64,000 nucleotides of DNA from Algoriphagus pacificus. GTDB lineage: Bacteria; Bacteroidota; Bacteroidia; Cytophagales; Cyclobacteriaceae. Below are positions 8,700-17,293 of this stretch, piece after piece. Made by a program: the position numbers and the translations under genes. Location: contig NZ_JAFKCU010000009.1 of the NCBI RefSeq assembly GCF_017254845.1, positions 59,769 to 123,768 of the forward strand, read 5' to 3'. The notes beneath the pieces are model-generated. The model was given only the letters and a program-made list of their open reading frames with translations, ran no database searches and was not told the origin of the DNA. Within the stretch, counting starts at the first letter, position 1. Every line of letters starts with the position of its first letter.

Positions 8700-10331
8700 A
8701 TGAAAAAAATTGGAATCCTATTTTTCCTGACCCTGCTTTCACTTGGGACAGCATTTGCTCAAAATAAACCTGAAAACCCAAAACTGATTGTTGGGATAAT
8801 TGTAGATCAAATGAGACAAGAATATCTCTATCGATTTGCTGATCGCTACAAAGAAGGTGGGTTCAAAAGGCTTATGAATGACGGCTTTATGATGAAAAAT
8901 GGTCATTACAATTACATTCCAACTTATACTGGTCCAGGGCACGCTTCGGTGTATACCGGAACAACTCCAGCTACTCATGGGATTATCGGCAACAGCTGGT
9001 ATGTCAGAAGTTTGAATGGATCTCTTTATTGCGCGGGTGATTCTACAGTGACCAATGTAGGTGGAACAGTTAGCAGCGGACAGATCAGTCCAAGAAACCT
9101 TCTGACAACAACTATCACGGACGAATTGAAATATGCCACAAACAAAAGATCCAAAGTAGTGGGAGTGGCAATAAAAGACAGAGGAGCGAGTTTGCCAGCT
9201 GGACACTTGGGTGACGCGTACTGGTTTGACAGCGCCAATGGTGAATTTATGACTTCCACTTACTACACTGATAGCTTACCACAATGGGTGCAGGATTTCA
9301 ACATGAAAAAAGTTGCCGAGACATATTTAAATCAAACTTGGAATACTCTTTATCCTATTGAAACTTATGTTCAAAGCATTGAAGACGACAACGAATTCGA
9401 GGCTCCTTTTGCAGGAAAAGACACACCTACATTTCCATATGATCTTAAAACCCTTCGTGAAGGAAATGGAGATTTGGGATTGATTGCCTCCACTCCATTT
9501 GGTAATTCTATGACTTTAGATTTTGCAATTGCAGCGATCGAAGGAGAAAATCTGGGAAACAGAGGTGAAACAGACTTTTTAGCATTGAGCTTCTCATCTC
9601 CCGATTACATTGGTCATAGATTTGGACCAAAGTCTAAAGAAATCGAAGACAATTACCTTCGTTTAGATCTGGAGTTTGAAAGACTTTTGAATTACCTAGA
9701 CGAAAAAATCGGTGAAGGCGAATACCTTATTTTCTTATCAGCAGATCATGCCGTGGCAGACGTAGCAACGCACATGCTCAGTGAAAATATCCCTGCAGGA
9801 AATCTAAATACCAGTTATATCAATGCGCAATTGAAAGGATATACTCAATTGACATACGGTGAAGGAAACTGGATTTTGAATATGTCCAATGAGCAGGTTT
9901 TCTTAAACCATGAACTAATTCGAGAAAAAGATCTTGATCTAGATGATGTGCAGGAAGACTTAGCTAATTTCTTGTTAAGATTCAGAGGTATAAAAGAAGT
10001 GTACACTGCCCATGCCATGAAAAACACTGAATTTACAGAAGGTAGAGCAGCAAAACTTCAAATGGGATACAATCATAAAGCTTCCGGAGATCTGCTTTTG
10101 ATCTTAGAACCAGGCTGGTTGACAGGAGGAGCAAGAGGCACTTCCCATGGCACCGGTTATACTTATGACACCAATGTTCCGATTGTATTTTATGGATGGA
10201 ATGTACCTGCAGGTCAAAGCTCCAGATATGCCACGATCACTGACATTGCTCCTACACTTTCGATGATGCTAAACATCAAATTCCCAAATGGAGCTACTGG
10301 TCAACCGATCACGGAAATAACTGACAAATAA
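8700..10331 (+). CDS. pafA: Alkaline phosphatase, PafA type
   Basis: A periplasmic phosphate-insensitive phosphatase that frees phosphate from organic monoesters. Start set at the ATG at 8700, which begins the signal peptide (cleavage near GTAFAQ); the frame opens earlier at a TTG but that is upstream of the promoter's expected start. The 543-residue protein keeps the active-site set known from Elizabethkingia PafA at nearly the same positions: Asp36, nucleophile Thr77 in TYTGPGHAS, Asn98 in GNSW, Lys159 and Arg161 in IKDRG. Later metal ligands appear in SSPDYIGHRFGP and SADHAV. It stands alone with its own promoter and terminator. Confidence 0.95.
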   Translation: MKKIGILFFLTLLSLGTAFAQNKPENPKLIVGIIVDQMRQEYLYRFADRYKEGGFKRLMNDGFMMKNGHYNYIPTYTGPGHASVYTGTTPATHGIIGNSWYVRSLNGSLYCAGDSTVTNVGGTVSSGQISPRNLLTTTITDELKYATNKRSKVVGVAIKDRGASLPAGHLGDAYWFDSANGEFMTSTYYTDSLPQWVQDFNMKKVAETYLNQTWNTLYPIETYVQSIEDDNEFEAPFAGKDTPTFPYDLKTLREGNGDLGLIASTPFGNSMTLDFAIAAIEGENLGNRGETDFLALSFSSPDYIGHRFGPKSKEIEDNYLRLDLEFERLLNYLDEKIGEGEYLIFLSADHAVADVATHMLSENIPAGNLNTSYINAQLKGYTQLTYGEGNWILNMSNEQVFLNHELIREKDLDLDDVQEDLANFLLRFRGIKEVYTAHAMKNTEFTEGRAAKLQMGYNHKASGDLLLILEPGWLTGGARGTSHGTGYTYDTNVPIVFYGWNVPAGQSSRYATITDIAPTLSMMLNIKFPNGATGQPITEITDK

Positions 10332-10350
10332 TACCTCTTTAAAAAAGTGA

Positions 10351-10378
10351 AGCCCCGAATTACTTCGGGGCTTTTTTT
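10351..10378 (+). terminator. Intrinsic terminator after pafA
   Basis: Stem AGCCCCGAA / TTCGGGGCT with loop TTAC, followed by seven T. It also faces the hmgA stop on the other strand. Confidence 0.9.
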
Positions 10379-10398
10379 ATGAGTCAGAAAAACGAGCT

Positions 10399-11562
10399 CT
10401 ATTCTGTCCAACTCATTGGGTAATTTTTATCGACAAACTCTAAAGCATCAGTAGTGATTTCAAGAGATTTGAACGTATCCAGCATCACTGCATATTCTTC
10501 AGTTGCTTTGGCTCCGATTGATTTTTCCACAGTTCCGGGATGAGGCCCATGAGGCAATCCTCCCATATGAATAGTAAATGAACCTCTATCAATTCCTTTT
10601 CGGCTCATAAACTCTCCCTCTGCATAATAAAGAACTTCATCAGAGTCAATATTGGAGTGATTATATGGTGCGGGAATCGCCAAAGGATGATAATCAAACA
10701 ACCTTGGCACAAAAGAGCAGATTACGAATCCCCAAGCCTGAAAGGTCTGATGGACTGGTGGTGGCTGATGAATTCGTCCGGTTATTGGCTCAAAATCGAA
10801 AATCGACAAGGCGTATGGATACAAATAACCATCCCAACCTACAATGTCCAAAGGACTGTGTCCATAAGAATAAGGATGTAACATCCCTTGCTTTTTGATC
10901 TGAACAAGGAAGTCACCTTTTTCTTTTTGAACTTCCAAAGATTCTGGAGTCCTGATGTCGCGCTCACAATAGGGTGAATGTTCCAATAACTGCCCAACTT
11001 CATTTCTATAGCGCTTAACAGTTTCAATTGGCCCATGTGATTCTATGATCAACAAACGAAGTGGACCTTCTTCCTTAAATTCAAACTTATAAATGGTGGT
11101 TCTCGGGATGACAATATAATCTCCTTTTCGAACGGTTAATTTTCCAAATTGGGAGTACAAAACCCCTTCCCCATCGTGAATATAAATCAGCTCATCTCCG
11201 TCTGCATTTTTGAAAAAATAATCCATTTTTCGCTTCTTCGGCGTACAGATACCCATCATGACATCTGAGTTCATCATCAAAATCCTTCTCGCTGTCAGGT
11301 AATCCTCTCCTGTGATTTCCACTCCAGAAGTTTTGAGATGCGTTTGCTGCAAACCATGGTCCTTGGCTGGTTTCCAAGAATAAGGAGTTGGTTTGCCGAT
11401 GGATTTTACCTCATTCGGATTATGGATATGGTAAAGCGTAGAATAGATCCCTGAAAAGCCTTTGGAGCTAACCAGTTCTTCTTTGTAAAGGCTTCCATCT
11501 GGCTGACGGAATTGTGTATGTCTTTTGGGTGGAATCTCGCCCAATCGATGATAATATGCCAT
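10399..11562 (-). CDS. hmgA: Homogentisate 1,2-dioxygenase
   Basis: Opens the aromatic ring of homogentisate to maleylacetoacetate in tyrosine and phenylalanine catabolism, using Fe(II) and O2 in the cytoplasm. The 387-residue cupin-type protein is shorter than human HGD (about 445) but has the same C-terminal core: the VHQTFQAWGFVICSFVPR stretch, His302 and acidic residues Asp308/Glu309 in NHSNIDSDEV, and His338/His341 in LPHGPHPG as iron or substrate ligands. No other tyrosine-catabolic gene (hppD, fahA) is adjacent. The short form is usual in this phylum as far as I know. Confidence 0.88.
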   Translation of the reverse strand: MAYYHRLGEIPPKRHTQFRQPDGSLYKEELVSSKGFSGIYSTLYHIHNPNEVKSIGKPTPYSWKPAKDHGLQQTHLKTSGVEITGEDYLTARRILMMNSDVMMGICTPKKRKMDYFFKNADGDELIYIHDGEGVLYSQFGKLTVRKGDYIVIPRTTIYKFEFKEEGPLRLLIIESHGPIETVKRYRNEVGQLLEHSPYCERDIRTPESLEVQKEKGDFLVQIKKQGMLHPYSYGHSPLDIVGWDGYLYPYALSIFDFEPITGRIHQPPPVHQTFQAWGFVICSFVPRLFDYHPLAIPAPYNHSNIDSDEVLYYAEGEFMSRKGIDRGSFTIHMGGLPHGPHPGTVEKSIGAKATEEYAVMLDTFKSLEITTDALEFVDKNYPMSWTE

Positions 11563-11692
11563 AAATTTTGGGTTTATATAGGTACTAAATTACAAATAAT
11601 GTCTGGACTACTAGCAATTTTGCCTTTTGATAGACCTCTTATTAAAACTCTTCTTAATTACTTTAGTTTTTGTATTTTCCCCTATCTTAAAA

Positions 11693-12484
11693 ATGATGCG
11701 AAAACTACTCATACTTATTTCACTTTTCATTTCCACTGAGACAATTGCTCAAAAGGCCAAATTGATCTGGGCAGATGAATTTAAAAAATCAGGCTTACCT
11801 GATCCTGCAAAATGGGACTATGATGTTGGAGATCACGGTTGGGGCAATCAGGAATTACAATACTATTCTCGGGCTGACAAAGAAAATGCTAGGGTTGAAA
11901 AAGGTGTATTGATCATAGAAGCCAAAGCTGACTCCTCACATCCCAAAGGCTATACTTCTGCCAGATTGGTGACCCGAGGAAAAGCTTCCTGGAAATACGG
12001 CTACATTGAAGTCAAAGCCAAATTACCAACCGGAACTGGTACTTGGCCAGCTATCTGGATGCTAGCCGAAAACAATGTTCATGGAGGCTGGCCGGCAAAT
12101 GGGGAAATTGATATCATGGAGCATGTAGGTTTCGATCCAGGCAAAGTTCATGGAACTGTTCACACCAAGGCTTTTAACCATACAATCGGCACACAAAAAG
12201 GAGGATTCCAAATGGTTCCTAATTTCGACACAGAGTTTCATACCTATGCCATTGATTGGACCTCCGAAAAAATAGATTTCTACATCGATGACTCTCTTTA
12301 TTTTACATTTGTCAATTCGGGAGGTGATTATTCGGAATGGCCATTTGATGCGCCTTTCCATTTAATTTTAAATATCGCTGTCGGTGGTGGCTGGGGAGGC
12401 CAAAAGGGTGTAGACCCCACAATCTGGCCTCAAAAAATGGAGATTGATTACGTCAGAGTTTATGACAAAAAACCGTTGAAATAG
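11693..12484 (+). CDS. Glycoside hydrolase family 16 (beta-glucanase/laminarinase-like)
   Basis: A 263-residue exported hydrolase expected to cut beta-1,3 or mixed-linkage glucans. The start at 11693 (second ATG at 11696) puts the signal peptide at the N-terminus, ending near TETIAQ; the longer upstream frame has only a TTG start. The GH16 catalytic signature GEIDIMEHV supplies nucleophile Glu138, Asp140 and acid/base Glu143. Aromatic-rich segments follow (TYAIDWTSEKIDFYID, VGGGWGGQKG). It has no carbohydrate-binding module, is not inside a SusCD locus, and is followed by a small membrane protein. Confidence 0.92.
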   Translation: MMRKLLILISLFISTETIAQKAKLIWADEFKKSGLPDPAKWDYDVGDHGWGNQELQYYSRADKENARVEKGVLIIEAKADSSHPKGYTSARLVTRGKASWKYGYIEVKAKLPTGTGTWPAIWMLAENNVHGGWPANGEIDIMEHVGFDPGKVHGTVHTKAFNHTIGTQKGGFQMVPNFDTEFHTYAIDWTSEKIDFYIDDSLYFTFVNSGGDYSEWPFDAPFHLILNIAVGGGWGGQKGVDPTIWPQKMEIDYVRVYDKKPLK

Positions 12485-12524
12485 ACTTAAAAATATTCAT
12501 CAGTAACAATTAAATATCCCTGTT

Positions 12525-13163
12525 TTGAAAAAGAAAAAGCTTCAGGCAATTGCCGTAATTTCTGTTTTATTACTTCTGATTTATGGAAAAAACCTAACGG
12601 AAAGACAGGCTTTCAAAAGCATCAGTAAGACATTTACAGATGTTTACAATGACAGACTTGTTGTAGAAGGTTATATTTTCCAGATTTCAGATCGCTTATT
12701 TTCTATCCAGAAACTCATTGATCACTGCAATATGGATTATGATTATTCGAGAGTCATCAATGAAATAGATGGTCATGAAAAAGGGATCATGGACCTGATT
12801 GTGGATTTTGAAAAAACAAACCTAACTATCGAAGAATCGGACTATTTGACTGACTTCAAGAAAATCATTGAAAACGACCTGAGCATCAAAAATTATGATT
12901 TGCTGTATTCAGATTCGTCTGGAGTCAATACGCAGCAAGTGAAGCTTTATGATCAAAAAATTGCTTTGGCAAAAAAAGATCTGGAGAATCTAAGCAAAAT
13001 CCAGATGGATGAAGGTCAAAAACTAATCAGCAAAGCCAAAGTCCAAATTAACAGATCCCAGATCTGGGCTCAATTTGAAGTGGCTTTGCTGATCATTTTG
13101 ATTATCGTGATCTATATTTTCCTGTTCAAAAGTTCAGGGAAAAAGCAAGATGTTTTTTCCTGA
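12525..13163 (+). CDS. Membrane protein with four-helix-bundle sensor-like domain
   Basis: A 212-residue protein with one membrane segment at each end (about residues 7-22 and 184-202) and an alpha-helical stretch between. This matches the four-helix-bundle ligand-binding module of chemoreceptors (4HB_MCP type), but no HAMP or signalling domain follows the second helix. The start is TTG at 12525; no ATG is available upstream of the first membrane segment. The gene follows the GH16 gene by 40 bases and its stop directly abuts the stop of the convergent isomerase gene. Role unknown; possibly a stand-alone sensor or membrane scaffold. Confidence 0.65.
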   Translation: MKKKKLQAIAVISVLLLLIYGKNLTERQAFKSISKTFTDVYNDRLVVEGYIFQISDRLFSIQKLIDHCNMDYDYSRVINEIDGHEKGIMDLIVDFEKTNLTIEESDYLTDFKKIIENDLSIKNYDLLYSDSSGVNTQQVKLYDQKIALAKKDLENLSKIQMDEGQKLISKAKVQINRSQIWAQFEVALLIILIIVIYIFLFKSSGKKQDVFS

Positions 13164-14069
13164 TTAATACTCGAATGAATTCATTAGATAGGCTGCGTTC
13201 TTTTCGGCAGCTTCCATCGGATTGGTTCCGACAAATCTTTCTTGCTCCACGATAAAATACTCCATTCCTAAATCAATTGATTCTTTTACTATGTCAGTGA
13301 ATGGAATCTCTCCAGAACCAAATAAAACGCCTCTTTCCTCACCATCACCTTTGTCAGCTTCGGCATCTTTCAAGTGACAAAGTTTGAATCTTCCTGGATA
13401 TTTTGCCAGATAGGCAGCAGGATCTACTCCGGCCACATGCACCCAATAAATATCCATTTCAAAATCAACAAGAGCAGGATCCGTATTTTCCATCAATACA
13501 TCTTGAGGCATGGTTCCATCCATTGACACAAAAGTGTAATCATGGTTATGATAAGCGAATTTCAATCCGTGGCTTTTCAAAGTTTCCCCCGCTTCATTGA
13601 ATTTATCAGCAAAGGATTTATAATCATCAATAGTCTTTTGAGAACCTATCCAAGGACAAATCAGGTATGTTAATCCTGCTTCTGCCGCCGCTTCTGCTTG
13701 GGCATCGAGATTTTCGAACACGTTCGCATGGGAAGCAACCATTTCCACACCTAAATCTGTGGTCAGACTCTTGAATTCTTTGGGATCCATTCCCCAAAGC
13801 ACTCCTTTTCCTCCATCAAACCCTTCAAATTGTTTGTAGCCAAAGCCTGCCAAAGCTGTCATGGTTGCCTTTGCGTCGGCAGCCATTTCATCCTTTACGG
13901 AATACAATTGGATACCAAATGATTGAAGCTTGGACTTTACTTCCTCGGGTGAAACAATAAGATCTTCATTTTCTTTTTTTGCAGGCGAGCAAAATTGCAA
14001 AGGCATAAAAGCAGAGCTTACACCGAGCAAGGCTCCCATTTTAATAAATTTTCTTCTTGGATTGTTCAT
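13164..14069 (-). CDS. Tat-exported sugar phosphate isomerase/epimerase-like TIM-barrel protein
   Basis: A 301-residue protein of the xylose isomerase-like TIM-barrel superfamily. The N-terminus carries a twin-arginine motif, PRRKFIKMG (Arg5-Arg6), and a lipobox-like LQFC with Cys27, so it should be a folded periplasmic lipoprotein. Barrel motifs with likely metal ligands are HNHDYTF, DFEMDIYWVH, CHLKDAE and FIVEQE. It is the last gene of the minus-strand oxidative sugar set, but a terminator-like hairpin separates it from the upstream gene. The periplasmic location points to a sugar or keto-sugar, not a sugar phosphate, as substrate. Exact reaction unknown. Confidence 0.85.
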   Translation of the reverse strand: MNNPRRKFIKMGALLGVSSAFMPLQFCSPAKKENEDLIVSPEEVKSKLQSFGIQLYSVKDEMAADAKATMTALAGFGYKQFEGFDGGKGVLWGMDPKEFKSLTTDLGVEMVASHANVFENLDAQAEAAAEAGLTYLICPWIGSQKTIDDYKSFADKFNEAGETLKSHGLKFAYHNHDYTFVSMDGTMPQDVLMENTDPALVDFEMDIYWVHVAGVDPAAYLAKYPGRFKLCHLKDAEADKGDGEERGVLFGSGEIPFTDIVKESIDLGMEYFIVEQERFVGTNPMEAAEKNAAYLMNSFEY

Positions 14070-14073
14070 GATG

Positions 14074-14110
14074 TAAAAAGCCTGCCCCTTTTCGGGAGCA
14101 GGCGGTTTTT
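14074..14110 (-). terminator. Terminator-like hairpin inside the sugar gene set
   Basis: On the minus strand GCCTGCTCCC pairs with GGGGCAGGC (one bulge), followed by TTTTT just ahead of the isomerase start at 14069. T-runs on both sides make it potentially bidirectional. It may attenuate or separate the isomerase gene from the dehydrogenase genes. Confidence 0.65.
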
Positions 14111-14126
14111 TATGTACTGGTTTAAT

Positions 14127-14684
14127 TTAGAGTGCGTAAGCTTTATCTCCAGGATTGTAAGGGATACAAGGATCGTATCTTCCTGGCACCTCCACAAAAT
14201 TCAAGGCTTGAGTAGCACCGATCTCAGAAGTGAAATATCCTAAAACCGTAAGGTCTTTCAGCATGTAAATCACTTCTGGCTTTCTTTCTCCACTGGCTTT
14301 TGCAGTTTCATACATCTTATTGAGGTAAGCAGTTCTTTCTTCAGCAGAAGCTTCTACGAAGGCTTTGCCTGTTTCAGCTTTAAACTCCTTGTTGATCATA
14401 TTCAATCCGTCAACAAAGGTTTTTTGCTGCTCTGCATCATAGCAATCCTTCACCATCATTACGATGAATGAACCAATTCCTGTTGCTTTTGCACCTGGAG
14501 TATCTGTAGCTGGAATAATCGTATCTCCAATTTCATCCAGGAAAGCAATATCCTCAGGTTTGAAATCCAACCCTTCGATTTGATGTTCTGGAGTACAACC
14601 GGTCAAGATCGCTGTGGCGCCTACCATGGTTCCTCCCATCATTAGAACTACGCTTTTCAGTGCGTCTCTTCTATTCATAGTCAT
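14127..14684 (-). CDS. Gluconate 2-dehydrogenase subunit 3-like small subunit
   Basis: A 185-residue protein of the gluconate 2-dehydrogenase subunit 3 family. It has a twin-arginine signal (MTMNRRDALK, Arg5-Arg6) and a lipobox ending at Cys30 (AILTGC). In known membrane FAD sugar dehydrogenases this subunit partners a GMC flavoprotein and provides the Tat signal for both. Here it begins 16 bases after the GMC gene on the same strand, and the GMC protein has no signal of its own, so the same piggy-back export is likely. Typical family segments are FLDEIGDTIIPATDTPGAKA and NMINKEF. Confidence 0.9.
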   Translation of the reverse strand: MTMNRRDALKSVVLMMGGTMVGATAILTGCTPEHQIEGLDFKPEDIAFLDEIGDTIIPATDTPGAKATGIGSFIVMMVKDCYDAEQQKTFVDGLNMINKEFKAETGKAFVEASAEERTAYLNKMYETAKASGERKPEVIYMLKDLTVLGYFTSEIGATQALNFVEVPGRYDPCIPYNPGDKAYAL

Positions 14685-14700
14685 AGTTTCCGTCGTTTAA

Positions 14701-16380
14701 TTAGAGATTTCCTTTTTTCAATTCGTCCACAGCAAATGCTGCGGCTCTTGCTGTCAAAGCCATGTAAGTCAACGATGGGTTTACGGCTGCTGCTGAAGTC
14801 ATACAAGCACCATCAGTCACAAACACATTTTTCGCTTCCCAAACTTGGTTATTGCCATTCAAGACAGATGTTTTAGGGTCACGTCCCATTCTGGCTGTAC
14901 CCATTTCATGAATACCTTGACCGAATGTATAGCCGGCATCGTATTGATTTATATTTTTAAAACCTGCTACTTCCAACATTTCGGCTGCATCAGCCATCAT
15001 GTCTTTACGCATTTTGATTTCATTATCCTTGATTTCAGCATTCATCACCAAAGCTTCCATTCCCCATTTATCCTTAACAGTATCGCTTAGCTTAATGGTA
15101 TTGTCATGGTAAGGAAGAATTTCTCCAAATGCTGTAATTCCCATTGACCAAGGTCCTGGTTGAGAAAGAGCTTCTTTCAAAGGCGCTCCGAAATTAATTT
15201 CTGCCACATCTCTGCTCCAACCACTTCTACTTGCTCCACCTTGATAGCCAAATCCTCTTAGATAATCACGTTTATCTCCATTGACATTACGGAATCTTGG
15301 GATGTAAAGTCCGGTAGGTCTTCTTCCGAAATAATACTTATCATCGTATCCTTCCATCGTTCCGCTTGCCCCAAGTCTGAAATGGTGATCCATTACGTTA
15401 TGGCCCAATTCTCCAGAGCTACTTCCCAAGCCGCCTGGCCAGATATCAGTAGCAGTTCTCATCAAAATGGCAGTCGAGTTAAATGCAGAGGCACATAAGA
15501 AAACCACTTTCGCATCATACTCTACCGTTTGATTTGTTTCAGCATCCAGTACCTCAACTCCGGTTGCCTTCTGAGTATCTTTATCATAAATCAATCTTCT
15601 CACGATTGACCAAGGTCTCAAAGTCAGATTTCCTGTAGCGTCTGCCGCAGGTAAGGTTGAAGCTTGTGTACTGAAATAACCTCCAAATGGACAGCCTAAA
15701 GAACACTTATTTCTGTATTGACAGCCTGGTCTTCCCGGAAGTGGCTGAGTAATATTTGCAGGACGACCAATCGTCCAGGTTCTTGCACCTTTATAATGCT
15801 CCTTGATTCTTGCAGCGGCATCTTTTTCCACACAGTTCATAGGCATTGGAGGCATGAATTCTCCATCAGGAAGAACGTCCAAACCATCTTTTGAACCGGA
15901 AACCCCAGCGAATTTCTCCACATAGGAATACCATGGCGCAATGTCTTTGTATCGAATCGGCCAGTCAACGGCAATTCCCTCTTTCACATTTCCTTCAAAA
16001 TCAAGGTCTGACCAACGATACGATTGTCTTCCCCAAAGCAAGGATCTACCTCCTACTTGATAGCCTCTGAACCAAGTAAATGGCTTTTCTTCCACATAAG
16101 GCGATTCGTCTTCGTGCGCCCACCAATCGAGGTTCAATTCATTCAACACATAATCTCTTCTCAGGTTTGGATGGTTCTCCAACTGTTCCTGAGTCCTTCT
16201 ACCTCTATGAGGCACTTCCCAAGGAGCAAGAGTAGCAGATTTATAATCCTTCACATGCTCCACCATTGGTCCTCGCTCCAAGAGCAAAACCTTCAGACCT
16301 TTTTCGGTCAATTCTTTCGCAGCCCAACCTCCACTTATTCCGGACCCAACTACGATTGCATCATACGCTTGATTTGCCAT
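14701..16380 (-). CDS. GMC-family FAD oxidoreductase (sugar dehydrogenase large subunit)
   Basis: A 559-residue flavoprotein expected to oxidise a sugar hydroxyl. The Rossmann FAD motif VGSGISGGWAAKEL begins at residue 11, and the C-terminal catalytic pair is His491 in GIHEMGTARMG and Asn534 in AAVNPSLT. Cys220, Cys226 and Cys230 form a cluster (GCQYRNKCSLGC) like the iron-sulphur region of bacterial FAD glucose dehydrogenases. No signal peptide is visible, so it probably leaves the cell with the Tat-signalled subunit encoded just downstream. By analogy with glucoside 3-dehydrogenases the product could be a 3-keto-sugar passed to cytochrome c, but the substrate is inferred. Confidence 0.9.
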   Translation of the reverse strand: MANQAYDAIVVGSGISGGWAAKELTEKGLKVLLLERGPMVEHVKDYKSATLAPWEVPHRGRRTQEQLENHPNLRRDYVLNELNLDWWAHEDESPYVEEKPFTWFRGYQVGGRSLLWGRQSYRWSDLDFEGNVKEGIAVDWPIRYKDIAPWYSYVEKFAGVSGSKDGLDVLPDGEFMPPMPMNCVEKDAAARIKEHYKGARTWTIGRPANITQPLPGRPGCQYRNKCSLGCPFGGYFSTQASTLPAADATGNLTLRPWSIVRRLIYDKDTQKATGVEVLDAETNQTVEYDAKVVFLCASAFNSTAILMRTATDIWPGGLGSSSGELGHNVMDHHFRLGASGTMEGYDDKYYFGRRPTGLYIPRFRNVNGDKRDYLRGFGYQGGASRSGWSRDVAEINFGAPLKEALSQPGPWSMGITAFGEILPYHDNTIKLSDTVKDKWGMEALVMNAEIKDNEIKMRKDMMADAAEMLEVAGFKNINQYDAGYTFGQGIHEMGTARMGRDPKTSVLNGNNQVWEAKNVFVTDGACMTSAAAVNPSLTYMALTARAAAFAVDELKKGNL

Positions 16381-16408
16381 AAAATATGGTTTTTGTTAGT
16401 TATTTGGT

Positions 16409-17281
16409 TTAAACATCACAGATCTGAACACCTTGTGCCAAAGATGCCATCTTATCTTCATTTTTAGGGATAAACTCATGAGACACATATCCCTTGAATC
16501 CTGTCGCTACAATAGCTCTCATGACAGCTGGGTAATTAATTTCTTGGTCATCTCCCAATTCATTTCTGCCAGGGTTTCCGGCAGTATGGTAATGCCCAAA
16601 GTATTGATGGTAATCAGTAATATTTCGAATCAGATCTCCTTCATCAATTTGCATGTGATAGATATCAAACAGCAACTTGAAATTCGGACTATCTAATCTC
16701 TTACATAATTCCACGCCAAAGGCTGATTTATCACATAGGTAATCTTTATGATTAATCTTACTGTTCAAAAGCTCCATTTGAATCATGACTCCATGCTTTT
16801 CAGCAATAGGCATGATTCTTTTTAATCCTGTAAGACAATTCTGCAAGCCAGTTTCATCATCCATTCCCCTTCTGTTTCCAGAAAAACAAATCAGATTCTT
16901 ATAACCTGCTTCGGCAACTAGCGGAATCATTTTGGTGTAATTCTCTACCAATTGATCATGGTATTTCACTTCTCCAAATCCTTCGGTCAAACTGATTTCT
17001 GCTCCATTGCACATGGAGGAGTCCAATCCATGTTTTTTCAGTGTTTCCCAACCACTAGGACCTATTAGATCCACTCCTTTGATTCCGATTTTTTTTACTT
17101 CGACGCAAAAATCTTCCAAACTATAGCCTCGAAAACACCAATGGCAAACACCATGATTGATGTTTCCTTTTAAATCTGCAGGCATAAACTCTTTAGGGTT
17201 ATAACTGGAGAGGGTACCCAGAGTGGCGCCTCCAACCAGCATTTTCTTGAAGGAAGAACGTCTTCCAGAATCAAATGACAT
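16409..17281 (-). CDS. Hydroxypyruvate isomerase-like TIM-barrel protein, Tat-exported
   Basis: A 290-residue TIM-barrel protein close to the hydroxypyruvate isomerase/xylose isomerase-like group: NHGVCHWCFRGYSLEDF opens the barrel, and likely metal ligands occur in QMELLNS, FDIYHMQIDEGD, GHYHTAGNPGRNE and YVSHEFIP. The N-terminus has twin arginines (GRRSSFKKML) before a short hydrophobic stretch, suggesting Tat export. It lies 28 bases upstream of the GMC gene and 12 bases downstream of the permease gene, clearly in one operon. A true hydroxypyruvate role is unlikely if periplasmic; a keto-sugar substrate fits better. Confidence 0.85.
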   Translation of the reverse strand: MSFDSGRRSSFKKMLVGGATLGTLSSYNPKEFMPADLKGNINHGVCHWCFRGYSLEDFCVEVKKIGIKGVDLIGPSGWETLKKHGLDSSMCNGAEISLTEGFGEVKYHDQLVENYTKMIPLVAEAGYKNLICFSGNRRGMDDETGLQNCLTGLKRIMPIAEKHGVMIQMELLNSKINHKDYLCDKSAFGVELCKRLDSPNFKLLFDIYHMQIDEGDLIRNITDYHQYFGHYHTAGNPGRNELGDDQEINYPAVMRAIVATGFKGYVSHEFIPKNEDKMASLAQGVQICDV

Positions 17282-17293
17282 ATTTTTTTCAGG

